In this document: positions 45,834 through 57,619 of the stretch, one piece after another
Numbering within the stretch: position 1 is the first letter of the stretch
How the letters are laid out: every line of letters begins with the position of its first letter
Source: Siphonodentalium dalli
Taxonomy: Eukaryota; Mollusca; Scaphopoda; Gadilida; Siphonodentaliidae
DNA: 64,000 nucleotides
Assembly: GCA_032622095.1 (NCBI GenBank)
Contig: CP136064.1
Span: 144,289,954-144,353,953, forward strand
Direction of reading: 5' to 3'
Position numbers and translations under genes: made by a program
The notes under the pieces: generated by a model
Told to the model about the DNA's origin: nothing
The model's database searches: none
What the model saw: only the letters and a program-made list of their open reading frames with translations

Positions 45834-47424
45834 CTTATTATTCTTAAGCTCAATAAGGAATTTCCTTTAGATCTCACAATAAGGGATTGCTTATTGTGCT
45901 TTATTAAATGTCAATTTGGCATCTCATAAGATGCTGATATTAAATAAATATATACCTTAGTTATAACAACCCAATTCAATTCCATGTTGTCCTACAATTA
46001 TGAAACAATGTGCATGCCCATCACATGAAATTGTGACAATTCTATTTTGTTCCAAGCATATCTTCAATTCCACAATGTCCTATGTCGCTAATACAGTATT
46101 CAAAGAATTCCAGATCAAAGTGGAAATGAGGCTATAATGCTTAAAATGAGATGTGACAACCTGGAAGTTAAATACAGTGTGTTTCAACTACAACGGACCC
46201 AAAAAGAATGCCTGACATCTTCGCGAGAATCACCATTAGAAGCGTTATGAAATTCTGGTTTCAACGATACCAATATCTCATTTTCACCAAAAAGGTCACT
46301 TAGGACAACCTGGAAATCAGGTCGCGAAGTCTGGGCAATACTTGTTGTTTGCTAGCGTATTCATCGAGAAATCTAAATTCTAAACATTGATGTCGAACGC
46401 AGTTTTCCATGTTTTGTGGCACCTTCGCGTGGGTGGGTTAATCGGTCTCTAGATGTGCATAAATCACCGCTTCGCTCGAATTAATAGATTTCTGTTGTGC
46501 AATAGATGATAAACTTCATTATAATACCAAGTTTGCTTGTGGGCATCGCGTTATCGCTGTAAAAATTCATTTCTACAGCTGTTACACGGCCTTGATTTCG
46601 ACAATTTTATGTTAGTAGCAACCTCACGTTTCCGGTCCTCATGTGGACTTGTGCAAATTCGGAGATTTTTCTCAGCTAACAACTCAATTTATTATATTAA
46701 TCATTGCCTTTTTCACAATATATATTACTAGGAAATATTATTCAATTACTATTGTAAGTATTCTTATACTCCATTTGGTCCTATTCTATCAGCATCTCCC
46801 TGTAATAGTGGTTTGTTGTTGTCACCAATTTTCGTGGACAGTATTTTCAAAATGGCTTCTTTCTGTTTACAATCATGGGGTAGGTTGATTTGAATGTCAT
46901 TGCCATCTGTCTCGCTTGGTGAATTTGCTATTTTCATTGTTCATACACAAGACAAATAACACATCTTCTTATTATATTTTTCATCTTTTACTTTAAAAAA
47001 ATATTTGATGAGAAAAAAAAGGTTTATTTGGAAAAAACAAATTTGCTGGTAAAAAAAGTGGCAGAAACAGGGATCTTTATAGACCGCTTACTATTTTTTT
47101 TAGATAGTATGGCCACTGATTCAAGTAATGGTGGAGAAGTTTGCACTCTTCTTGCAATCCCCACCAATCCCCAGCCTCATGAAATGACACACCGCCACAT
47201 CGGGAAGGTGTACATTGTAACATGACTGACAGACTGATGTCAAGTGTTTGAATTATTACTATTACAAACAATTACTAGTACTACATGGCTAATATGGCCT
47301 AATTTGTTTTATTTATTTCCTGAAAAATTTGGTAATGGGGCGAATGGTCTCCATCTGTTTATTCATCTGTTAGTGTGCCTGCCACAGTGCAGCCCGATGT
47401 GAGAAGTTTTGTATATACTATATT
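45834..47424. other. No gene recognised
   Basis: Short open frames only, without motifs or splice support. No clear repeat. Confidence 0.5.
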
Positions 47425-47805
47425 GTGGCTGGATGCTTTGTCCAAAATGAAAAAAGTGTAAATAGTGGCAGGAGGCTTTGTCCAAATTTTTAAATATGTA
47501 AATATCCGCCAGAGGCTGTCCAAACAGCCAATTGGCCTGGAGGCTATGTCCAAATTTATAAATATGTAAATAGTGACCAGAGTGTCTTTCCAAATTAAAA
47601 AATATGTAATTGGTGGCCAAAGGGCTTCTTCATATTTAAAAATATGTAAATAGTGGCCAGAGGCTGTCCAAAATTTTAAAAGATGTAAATAATGTCCAAA
47701 TATAAAATTATGTAACTAGATGCCCGAAAGAGTTGGTTAATTTTTAAAAGATGTAAATAGTGGCCAGAGGTTCTGTTCAACTTATAAAATATGGTAAATA
47801 GGTCC
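47425..47805. repeat. Decayed minisatellite, ~50-bp unit
   Basis: About seven units with AATATGTAAATAGTGGCCAGAG and TGTCCAAATTT, much diverged and with variable length. Confidence 0.75.
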
Positions 47806-48335
47806 CCATTTTTAAATGTATATAACAAGCGACATGAGGACTGGTCCCAACACAACATTGCATGATTATTTGAGTCGATGACGCAATAAAAATTGAACTG
47901 ATTATCTGGGAGAAATCCCATCAGAGTATGCAAAATAAAATTTGGTTCAACAAAGTTACATAAATCATGCATTCCCGAGCTGTCATGGGATCTTCACCTA
48001 CATGTCTTGACTATGATATGACCTAATATGAGATTGGGCAGTAGTACTAGTATACTGGGAACATATATAGAATTTGACAAATACTGTATGTCTACTCACT
48101 CCGTAAACTAAGGGTATTGTAAGACAAATTGAAACACAAGATTGTTACCTCCTGAAATACATATTGCACATAAATCGACTGTAAATGTGTGCTCTGTGGC
48201 TTACAGTATTGAGAAAAATACCCTCTTCAGTGGCTCAAAAATACTTCCTACAACATTTTGTTTCTACTCCAAAATAGTCCCATATTCCTAAAACTGGATC
48301 CAACGTCTTTTTTAAAGCCAGTTTATAGGGGAGGT
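47806..48335. other. No feature seen
   Basis: No coding or repeat signal recognised. Confidence 0.5.
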
Positions 48336-48765
48336 TGATGACGCATGAATCTCTACTCTGGCTAACGCCCGAAGAGATTATATTCCACCAGTACAAAACC
48401 TGGGAACTTTTTCAAGTTTTGACAGGAAAACTTATAAAGTCGAAAAATAACGTGTGGAATATATTTCTTAGTTGTTCATTGTTCCTTAATAATGTACTTC
48501 TCTGTAAATTCACTAAATTGCATGCTTTTCTCTTATTTTGTGAGCCTATATCGCAATAAACATCAAATTAATTACCCAGGAGATATTTCGAGTTGGAACC
48601 TTCACATGGATACTAATCAAGAAATATATTCCCTGCATTATGTATTCGTCTTGATAAGGTTCCCTGTCAAAACTTCAAAACGTTCCAAGGTTTTGTACTG
48701 GTGGATTGTGATCTCTACAGGCAGTTAGTCAGGTAACTAGATATTCTTGGTATGATCCAGGTATA
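48336..48765. mobile_element. Compact complete foldback element M1
   Basis: Arms of ~160 bp (48336-48500 and 48610-48765) in inverted orientation, each with GAATCTCTACT-like or GATCTCTACAGGC, CCAGTACAAAACC, AAGTTTTGACAGG and GAATATATTTCTTA/GT. A ~110-bp centre contains TATATCGCAATAAACATC. It serves as the reference copy for the larger, interrupted M1 copies at 22.0, 23.0-24.3 and 30.8-34.0 kb. Confidence 0.8.
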
Positions 48766-48849
48766 TCAGCACATGTCAACTTTGATTATGCCCTATTTCG
48801 TTACTGGAGTTATGGTCCTTGTTGACTATTTTGCCAACTATTTTCCTCA

Positions 48850-49604
48850 TACATATATATATACTAAAAGGTAACCCGACTTCATCCGGGCTTTGACCTT
48901 GAATTGTCCATTTTGAAGGTCAAGGTCAAGTGGGGTAACGATTTGACCAGTCCAAAACACTGCCCGGACAAAAGTACCCGACAAACGTGCCCGTCGAAAT
49001 GCATCCAGTTTTACCCGATTTGACCTCGAATTGATCATTTTGAAGGTCAAGGTGAGGTCGGGTCACGATATGACCCGTTAAAAACACTCAGTGGACAAAA
49101 GTAACCCCATGTATCAAATTTCGTCGAAATCTTATCAAAATTGGCGATTTTACCTTGAATTGACCCGATGTCAAGGTCAAGGTCACGTCGCACGGGCAAA
49201 TGAATATGGTTATGAGACTCCCCGTACGAATGTACCCCCACATACCAAGTTTCAGAAATCCCGTAATATTCGGGCATTTGACCTTGAAATGACCCGATTT
49301 CAAGGTCAAGGTCACGTCGCACGGGCAAAGTAATAGGTTTATGCCACTCCCCGGCCGAAGATAGCCCCACATACCAAGTTTCATCGAAATCCCGTGATAT
49401 TCGGGCGTTTGACCTTGAAATTACCCGATTTCAAGGTCAAGGTCACGTCGCAAATTAATAGGCCTATGCCCGTTCCCGGCCGAAAATACACCCACATACA
49501 AAGTTTCATCGAAATCGGCTCGGCCGTTTTCGAGTTCATCGCGAACACACACACAGGCACACAGACACACAGACAGACAGATCTTCCAAAATATATAATA
49601 GACT
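48850..49604. mobile_element. Short interspersed element with five AGGTCA-rich repeat units
   Basis: Starts near CTAAAAGGTAACCCGAC...CCGGGCT and ends with a CACA/CAGACAGA tract plus TTCCAAAATATATAAT. Five ~130-bp units each contain TTGACCTTGA and TCAAGGTCAAGGTCA in inverted orientation. In the fourth and fifth they form near-perfect hairpins (TTGACCTTGAAAT, 6-nt loop, ATTTCAAGGTCAA). The end phrase AAGTTTCATCGAAATCGG...GACAGACAGA is typical of a very widespread invertebrate short-element class whose mode of movement is unsettled (Helentron-like or SINE-like). Confidence 0.65.
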
Positions 49605-50140
49605 AGCAGGTTAGCCCGCCACCGGCGGCTTGTCCGAAACATGACATTTTTTAAATATTTTTTTTTAATTTTTAGCTCCACGCGTTTCAATAAGAAAAAA
49701 TTGTACCCGGTAGCTCCACCCGTTTCCGAGATCTGGTCTGCGCATGCGCGAAGCTGGCGTCGCACGGACTCGGCGACCCGATAAAATTTGTACCCGGCGC
49801 AAGATACATTCACATAGCAAATTTCAAGTCGATAGCTCCACCCGTTTCCGAGATCTCGTCTGCGCATGCGCTGCACGGGCGTCGCACGGGCTCGGCGACC
49901 CGATAAAATTTGTACCCGGCGCAAGATACATTCACATACCAAATTTCAAGTCGATAGCTCCACCCGTTTCCGATATCTCGTCAGCGCATGCGCTGCACGG
50001 GCGTCGCACGGGCTCGCCAATACGACAGCGACGACCACCTGGTCAAACTACACTCACGCACCAAGTTTCGTCCCGATCGGTCGAGGTGTTGGTATCTGAT
50101 GCAAAAGACGAAATTGTGAGTGTAGGTCAATAGTCCCCGC
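49605..50140. mobile_element. Short interspersed element with NRF-1-like repeat units
   Basis: Starts GACTAGCAGGTTAGCCCG with an ACCGGCGGCTTG stem. It has three ~123-bp internal units (TTTCAAGTCGATAGCTCCAC, GATCT.GTCTGCGCATGCGC, TCGCACGGGCTCG). Related to the elements at 50937-52090. No CAGA tail is seen, so it is truncated. Confidence 0.65.
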
Positions 50141-50936
50141 CGTGAACCTCATCGTCGCAAAGAGCGGACAGTCAATTAACCCCGTTGTGAACCTCAATCA
50201 CCAACGCGACGTAAACATGTGTTGCGTTCTAAAAATAGGAAAGCATTTTCTCTCTGCATAATTCTGCAGATGCTAATAACGTTGCTCCCCGTAGGTAGCA
50301 ATATCGTTGTTGTTGATATTTACGGCTTGGGGGCTATTTTCTTATTTAGCAAGTTTGAGCTCAATCGGTTCGAGTCTATAAAGGACACACTCATATATAT
50401 TATATGACACTTCCCGTGGGTAGCAAGTTTGAGCTCAATCGGCATTCCCTGGAATTTCCCGTAGATTGGCAGATTCCAGTAGCTTTTATAACGGTATATC
50501 TGGGGAGAAATCTGATGCTATATTCGTGATTATCTGGGATGATTTCGGTATATAACTATATACTGTAAAAACAAAGCGCGCCATCCGTGCTCGCAGGGTT
50601 GGTCAGAAACAAATGTTTTAAAAATTTAATGTATGTTCCGTATATCTCTCTGCAGATGCAAATAGCGTTGAATGGCAAACAGACGCTCTTTATAGAGATG
50701 CGTCAAAAACAAACGCTCATTAAATAATCACTTGATTAACCCACGCCGTGCCTTTGCGGTGATTTGAGATTGGAGAACGGGTGCTCTGAGCTTTTCTAAA
50801 CTGCGACCACGGTCGTGTCGGTGGGATTTGACACTTACATAGGAAGTTTGAGCTCAATCTGTACACGCGTTTTGGATTCTATGAAGTACACACATATACA
50901 CATATATACGAAGTCTCAAAATATATAGTATAGACT
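50141..50936. repeat. Degraded short elements with GTTTGAGCTCAATCGG
   Basis: The phrase AAGTTTGAGCTCAATCGG/TCTG occurs three times (50350, 50426, 50842), followed by ACACAC and ATATATA tracts. These look like tails of the same broad class of short elements. Confidence 0.5.
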
Positions 50937-51140
50937 AGCCGATGAGCCCGACGTTGTCCGGGCTATTCGAAAACCAAATTTCAAGTCGATAGCTCTACCC
51001 GTTTCCGAGATCTGGGTTGCGCATGCGCTGCACGGTAGTCTCACGGGCTCGCCAATACGACAACGACAACCGCCTGGTCAAACTACACACACGTACCAAG
51101 TTTCGTCCCGATCGGTCGAGAATCGTAGATTTGTATTAAT

Positions 51141-51174
<34 letters not shown>

Positions 51175-52090
51175 GGTCTTCAAAATATATATGAGACTAG
51201 CCGATGAGCCCGACGTTGTCCGGGCTATTCAAAAACAAAATTTCAAGTCGATAGCTCTACCCGTTTCCGAGATCTGGTATGCGCATGCGCGAAGCTGGTG
51301 TCGCACGGGCTCGGCGACCCGATAAAATTCGTATCCGGGGCAAGATACATTCACATAGCAAATTTCAAGTCGATAGCTCCACCCGTTTCCGAGATCTCGT
51401 CTGCGCATGCGCGAAGCTGGCGTCGCACGGGCTCGGCGACCCGATAAAATTCGTATCCGGGGCAAGTTACATTCACATACCAAATTTCAAGTCGATAGCT
51501 CCACCCGTTTCCAAGATCTCGTCTGCGCATGCGCGAAGCGGGCGTCGCACGGGCTCGCCAATACAACAACGTCCACCGCCTGGTCAAACTACACACACGT
51601 ACCAAGTTTCGTCGCGATCGGTCGAGAATCGTAGATTTGTATCAATGACAGACAAACATACAGACAGACAGACAAACAAACAGAGGTCTTCAAAATATAT
51701 ATGAGACTAGCCGATGAGCCCGACGTTGTCCGGGCTATTCAAAAACCAAATTTCAAGTCGATAGCTCTACCCGTTTCCGAGATCTGGTCTGCGCATGCGC
51801 GAAGCTGGCGTCGCACGGGCTCGGCGGCTCGATAAAATTCGTATCCGGGGCAAGATACATTCACATACCAAATTTCAAGTCGATAGCTCCACCCGTTTCC
51901 GAGATCTCGTCTGCGCATGCGCGAAGCTGGCGGCGCACGGGCTCGCCAATACGACAACGTCCACCGCCTGGTCAAACTACACACACGTACCAAGTTTCGT
52001 CCCGATCGGTCGAGAATCGTAGATTTGTATCAATGACAGACAAACATACAGACAGACAAACAAACAGAGGTCTTCAAAATATATATGAGA
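50937..52090. mobile_element. Three tandem short elements, 1/3/2 internal repeat units
   Basis: Elements start at ~50937, ~51196 and ~51707, each with ACTAGCCGATGAGCCCG, a hairpin AGCCCGACGTTGTCCGGGCT, then internal ~123-bp units, ACCAAGTTTCGTC.CGATCGG, a CAGA/CAAA tract and GGTCTTCAAAATATATATGA. They contain one, three and two internal units. Each unit carries TGCGCATGCGC. Head-to-tail joining at the ATATATA-GACTAGC boundary suggests repeated insertion at the same AT-rich tail. Confidence 0.75.
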
Positions 52091-52411
52091 TATGCATTAG
52101 GTCAAACATAAAACATTTATATTTGTTTCTCACTACTGGTCGACCATTAAAATAGCTGTTGACCCTGATATGAATTTGTTATAGGTACATACCGGTACCG
52201 GTACATGTATGGCCAGCTCCTAGACAGGGAAATTGTGCCTATCAAGATTGTAACTTACACGGTGAACAATGTACATGTATAAATGTTGGGCGTGCCAGTA
52301 GAAGAGTCTATTTTTCTTATTGAGTAGTATAACCCATGTCAAATATTCCGGAGATCAGGTATATACATTCAATTTGTTGTAACACTGCAGGCCAGTGCAG
52401 GGAAGGGAATC
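52091..52411. other. No feature seen
   Basis: AT-rich spacer with ACCGGTACCGGTACATGTA; no gene. Confidence 0.5.
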
Positions 52412-52990
52412 TGAAGCTCATTTTACATTAAAAGGTGAAATATTATTTTGCCTCTCATTTGAATATGCCTTGAAAACAACAATGTTTTCTCAAGATCCAT
52501 TTGAAATTTTGACACTTATGTTGCTTTACAGGCAAAATATACCATATGACCGAACTTCGAAAATTTGGAAAAAAATAAAATTCTGTGTTCATTGAGCATT
52601 AAAAGGTGATATAACCCTTTATGCAGACTATCATTTGAACATGCCATAAAAACAACAATGTTTTTTCAAGATTCATTTGAAATTTTGACACTTGGATTGT
52701 TTTTACTGACAAAAAATACCATATGCCCGAACTTCGAAAATTTTGAATTTTTTTAATTCTATGCTCATTGAGCAATAAAAGGTAATATAACCCTTTATAT
52801 AGGCACTAATTTGAATATGCCATAAAAGCTACAATGTTTTTTCAGATCCATTGGAAATTTTGTCACTTAAGATTTTTTTACAGACAAAAAATACCTTTGT
52901 CAAAACTTCAAAAAATTTTAAGAAAAAAAACTTCGGTCAAATTTTTAAAAATTTTGAAGAAAAAAAACTTCGGTCAAATTTTAAAATTTT
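52412..52990. repeat. Three-copy tandem repeat, ~182-bp unit
   Basis: Units begin near CATTAAAAGGTGAAATA (52425), GCATTAAAAGGTGATATA (52596) and GCAATAAAAGGTAATATA (52770), each with ACAATGTTTT.TCA and GAACTTCGAAAATTT. Not coding. Confidence 0.8.
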
Positions 52991-53279
52991 TATTTTTCTG
53001 GTGCTTCTGTCGACCTATAGACAACAACAAGACGAAATATTCCCAGATTCCATTGATTTTTCAAAAAACCTTTGAGATTGCTAATGTTAGGTCAGTCTTC
53101 GACCGAATAATGCAACTTCTGGTGTCCGGCCAGTGGCGGGGTTAATATAAATGGCTGGGGCGAATATCGGCCGTTCGTTAGACACCTGCTGTATTTCGTT
53201 ATATGTGCTGTATTTTTCGAGATATCGGCCGTTCCACGCACTTTGAAATTCTGTTCCGCAGATTGTCATTCTATTCCAT

Positions 53280-53369
53280 ATTCCACCCCGCAGATTGTTA
53301 TGTCCCTTATGTTCTCAACAATCATATAACATGATCTATTTGAGAAATAAACATTTGAACTTTGAACTC
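53280..53369 (+). mobile_element. 3' end of a non-LTR retrotransposon
   Basis: Ends GAAATAAACATTTGAACTTTGAACT, a tandem TTTGAAC-type tail like that of copy 1 (CTTGAACTTG). Only the 3' UTR remains. Confidence 0.5.
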
Positions 53370-54425
53370 TGGTCATGCACGACGCGATGATACATCGCTC
53401 AGACGCTCACTCATTATCGCGAACGGCGAATACAGTATTTTTCTGCTAATCTGTTTTACAGTAAACGCTGAAAAATTTTCATCATCCATTATATAGCTGA
53501 TTGTTCCAATAAACTCAATGCTAGAATTAAAGATTAAATTCGCTGATTCATATTCCGGGGTAATAAAATAAAAGAAACAATTTTAAGTCCGAATGCATGA
53601 ACCTTACACGTGCTGGTACCAGTATCCACGCAAGGAATCGGGTTAACTGGGGAAATCCTCGTTGACCTTATGCGTGAGGTAAACAGATAAATGGAATTAT
53701 ATCCCTGGGTTACGAACAAAATAGAACTCCACAATGATGCTAATAAAATGCCCATTCAAATCAAAGCTCTTTTGAGTGCTTATGTACAAAACAAAGCAGA
53801 CAATGTTGATAGATTTTAGTTAAATACACAAGTCAGTATTAATTAAATTATGGTGCATTCTATAGGCGTGTTTGCTATTAATTGCTACATATCCATATCG
53901 CACGCTTCAAAACGCCTTTTATAAGCCCAATTGTTACTTCAAAAACGACGAGTACCTGTTAGAAAGAGCTTGCATCGTATTTGCGCTTGGGTTATTATCT
54001 TGGTCATCTATGGTATGTGTATAGCGTTATCACAGCACACAGGGTGAATTATCGTTCTGTTTATCATGGCTGTCTGTTAATTTTCCAAGTTTTCTCATGG
54101 ATTTCAACTGTTACAGTCGCATACAAGCTAGTAATTTTATAAGTGACACACATTCCTGTCGGCGCTATGCTCTTTATATTCGTAGATTACTGTGGACAGC
54201 AGTTTTATTGACATTATGAATTAGTATACTGTGTCCTCACCGCTCTTCACAAATGGACGTTAAGATGAAGCGAACACTAGGTTTGTATTGTTGTACTTTT
54301 ACGTTGTTGCAAATTATTATTTTTCATTCGACGGCCTCATCTTATAGAGCGTTATTTCGACGCACTATATATTTCCATAAGTTGCATCGATAATAATATT
54401 AATACCCATTTTCTCAAGGTTACAC
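53370..54425. other. No gene recognised
   Basis: Possibly single-copy sequence. No supported exon. Confidence 0.45.
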
Positions 54426-54625
54426 TGGTGTGAATGTCTTCCATAGGCCTCAGTGCATATGTTTTAGCATATACTGTTTACAATATAAATCCTAGGTCCG
54501 AAATTTTCTTCAAATCTGAAAGATTGACATTTGTGTAAGCTTGTTTTATAAAAACATCACATTGTCTAGAAGGATATAGCCTTTAATTCTTGTGTTTTCC
54601 CAACTAGTGTCAGAACCGTACTAAT
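54426..54625 (+). repeat. Dispersed direct repeat, copy 1
   Basis: Shares with 55651-55815 TTCCATAGGCCTCAGTGCA, TGTTTTAGC, TCTGAAAGA.TGACATTTGT, CTTGTGTTTTC and GTGTCAGAAC in the same order and orientation, ~1.2 kb apart. Confidence 0.75.
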
Positions 54626-55650
54626 AAAATAATGCACACATTTTAGACCACACCAAATATTTAAACTTCACTGCAAAGGGTTAATTCCTGTGCCAATGGC
54701 TATTGTACCTATGGGAAATCATAGGGGAGATGTGTTATGTATTTTTTATGCGAAAACACAAGACTATTGACCATTCATGGCCCAGTGTCTATTGTATTCT
54801 CTCCTATACATTCTTCCCGCACCCGCTAGATGTCGCTCCGAACCATATTTACACGAGTATATGACCTAAAGCGATAGCGCACTTTTTCACTGAATAATTG
54901 TAACTCCTTGAATTTCTTCAGTATTACTCATCAATGGAATAAATGTGTTCAAAAACAAAATCACTTCTGGGGTTCTTTAGTTATTACACACAATTTACCC
55001 CACCCCCTATAAGACATTATTCATCAACAAAGCATAATTTCCCACCATAAGTCATGTTCAGCCCCCATTTTCACACAGTTTTGGGGATCTGGTGTTGCAA
55101 AGTTGGATCAGCTATGGAAGACTAAACGATTCTTTCCATGAGAGAACTTCTGGTGATGTGAGGTCTCGAGTCCAGATCTGATCAGATGACATAAAACACA
55201 TGGCTTTATTAGCACATGGAAAACTAAAATATGACATTTTCAGGTCTGCAAGGGTGACCCAAGATAACTGGGTGTGTGTGTGTACTGAATTAGTTAAACA
55301 AAGATATGCTCTCTTCAAAGTGCTGAAGCACTTTCTTAAATGTATCCAAGTTTTAGTGCTATTAACCTCCAAATGGCAAATACTGGTTAGTTTAGCTTCT
55401 TATAACAATTGCTATGTGTGCCATTAACTTGCTCGTGGGTCCTTTTCATCATCATGTGACGATTACCACCTTGAAAAATTCTGAAAATACCTTGAAAAAT
55501 TGGCATTTTTTTATAAAAAGCGGCAAGAATACCCACACCATACATGAGAGATTCAGTGGAACGAAAGACCAGGCTGTGAAAATTACATCAAATGTGACTC
55601 CCAGTAATAAAAAAAATGCAAAAAAGGTCAATTTTGCCCTTTTGGTTTAT
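54626..55650. other. No gene recognised between direct repeats
   Basis: No reverse transcriptase, integrase or primer-binding site, so the flanking repeats are probably not LTRs. Confidence 0.5.
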
Positions 55651-55815
55651 ACACTGGGTAAATGTTTTCCATAGGCCTCAGTGCAAATGTTTTAGCTTTG
55701 CTTTATATCTGAAAGAGTGACATTTGTTTATGTAAAAAAAATAATATCCCTCTAGCAGGGAATTGCCTTTAAATCTTGTGTTTTCGTAATTCGTGTCAGA
55801 ACTAAATGTCACTCA
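55651..55815 (+). repeat. Dispersed direct repeat, copy 2
   Basis: Partner of 54426-54625, with small deletions. Confidence 0.75.
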
Positions 55816-55924
55816 GAATCGTATTTTACCTCAGTGTAACATTATCAGCCTCCGCTCACGGTTTATGATCGGAATTTGTTTTATGTAAAATTAATACCAT
55901 ACGCTTTCTATTTAGTTTAAACAT

Positions 55925-56012
55925 AACACAAACATTACATGTTAATTTACACAAACATTACATGTTAATTTACAAATTTACACAAACATTACATGTTAAT
56001 TTACAAATTTTA
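55925..56012. repeat. Three-copy minisatellite
   Basis: ACACAAACATTACATGTTAATTTAC-type unit repeated three times, partly with an ACAAATTT spacer. Confidence 0.85.
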
Positions 56013-56425
56013 TATACATGTATACATAATAAATAAATTTCACTCTGTTCTTTTGCATATAATTATGTATATAGATATATGTATATGGTTGGAAAAGGAA
56101 CGATAGTAAGAGTAAACTATGTTTAGCGTAGAGCAGAACAGAAGAAAAACAGTGCGTGGTTGTGCGTTATGTGCATTTGGGCAGAATGCCATATATAAAC
56201 CCTAACAAATATGCATGCGGAGTATTGTAGTTGTTGTGCGACTATACACCTGATATATGAAGCTCAGATGCGGCTTCTGTGATGCTCATGTACATCGTTC
56301 ACTGAATCTTCTTGTGTCCAGAATGAATTTTTGAAACGATTTAAATATGCGACGGTTGTAAAAGATCTCTAGTTTTCCACGGTACAACAAGTTGAAACCA
56401 ACTTTTTTAAAGGAGAAATGTATAC

Positions 56426-57060
56426 TCTTGACGAAAATGATAGTGAACAATAACGGAATTGGTGGTGGCTATTGTCAAATCGACGACGAACGATACTCAC
56501 CAGTGACTTTTTCCAGAAATTAACGATTTTGGTAAAGCGAACTATGTGGCTATGTCCTAACCTATTTGCCAATATTGTTGGGGTTAAAATTACTTTATTA
56601 TACCATACCTCTACTTGATGTGAAAAACGTGTTGGTTAATTTAGATTTTCCTTCCATTTGGAGCCGAAACATTTATTTTTTGCTGAAAAATCGCTCTTTT
56701 TCACAAAAATATTATTTTCAAACATTATAATTCAAATGGGTATTGCTGTAATGCCAGACTATTTAATCCGCATGATGTAGCAGTTATCTGCCAAGCATAT
56801 GTAGAAAGAAGTTAACAGAAAATTTGAACGGTTTGCGAAATAATGGATTTTAGCCACACCTCCCCAAACACGTTTTTTGTCGAAAAATTACATATTTTTG
56901 TTATGAACTTTACCAAATTTCCCAATTGATCATAATGGGACCCAACATAACTCGTTTGCTGAATATTGAGCCTGGGGACACTGCTTAAGTGATTAAAGAC
57001 GTGTTCGGGCTTCCAGACACCAAATTACAACAACGACAACAATACAATTTATTTACTATT
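56426..57060 (-). repeat. ~600-bp dispersed repeat, copy 1
   Basis: Inverted relative to 61734-62325 over almost its whole length. Shared landmarks include GACGAAAATGATAGTGA, GGTGGTGGCTATTGTCAAAT, AAACACGTTTTT.GTCGAAAAA-like and ACAACAACGACAAC. No TIRs are obvious, and no coding region. The family is unknown. Confidence 0.75.
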
Positions 57061-57079
57061 ACCACAGTAAGTGTCGCAT

Positions 57080-57485
57080 ATCACAAGCACACAGTTCTCG
57101 CTTAAGATTGAAATACAATAGCTTGAACTATATGACATATTGAGTAATCCTGTTCCTCTGTCATTGTGGTAAAATAGAAACAGCATATCATTAGTTGTTG
57201 GAGTGTCCTGAATACAATGGTCCAAGGACTGAACTTCTATACGCCATATCGAATGTTATTTTATCAGAAATACTGTTTTGTGTGGAACAAAGGAACTCAG
57301 TCATCGTAAAAATATTAAAATATTTGACGCGGTTCAAACATTTATCTCGAAAACAAAGCGATTCACATAACGCTGTCATTTGTGGAAACTTCGTGAAAAG
57401 CATTGAAGCCCTGCTGAACACGAAATTTACCCCCACCAGATCGTCTGTCATCTCACGGCGACGGACATATCAATGCCGTATATAA
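57080..57485 (+). pseudogene. Non-LTR retrotransposon C-terminal fragment
   Basis: Encodes, with in-frame stops, SSRLRLKYNSLN, CHCGKIETAYH and LLECPEYNGPRTELLYAISN. These match the C-terminal zinc-finger tail of several non-LTR reverse transcriptases (RLRxxCSxLNxxL...CxCGxxETAxHxLLxCPxYxxxR). No polymerase motif remains. It directly follows the ~600-bp repeat. The open frame from 57195 continues past the conserved part to 57485. Just downstream TGTATATCATTGTATC.AATC is duplicated (57496-57570). Confidence 0.7.
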
Positions 57486-57619
57486 GCAACATTATTTGTA
57501 TATCATTGTATCTAATCAGCTCCAACGAAATGATATGTATATCATTGTATCCAATCAGCTCCAAGTGCATTACATCCTCACTTTTCCCATACAGTCTCTC
57601 TCTACCCCCTCCCATATAA

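Noticed and set aside
49605-52090. Open frames rich in Arg/Ala/Thr on both strands
   Set aside because: They follow the ~123-bp repeat unit and shift frame between units; they reflect GC-rich repeats only.
55112-55674. Possible small exons on either strand
   Set aside because: No family similarity recognised and no consistent splice sites.
54426-55815. LTR retrotransposon with direct terminal repeats
   Set aside because: The repeats are only ~165-200 bp and diverged, without TG...CA ends, primer-binding site, or gag/pol motifs between them.
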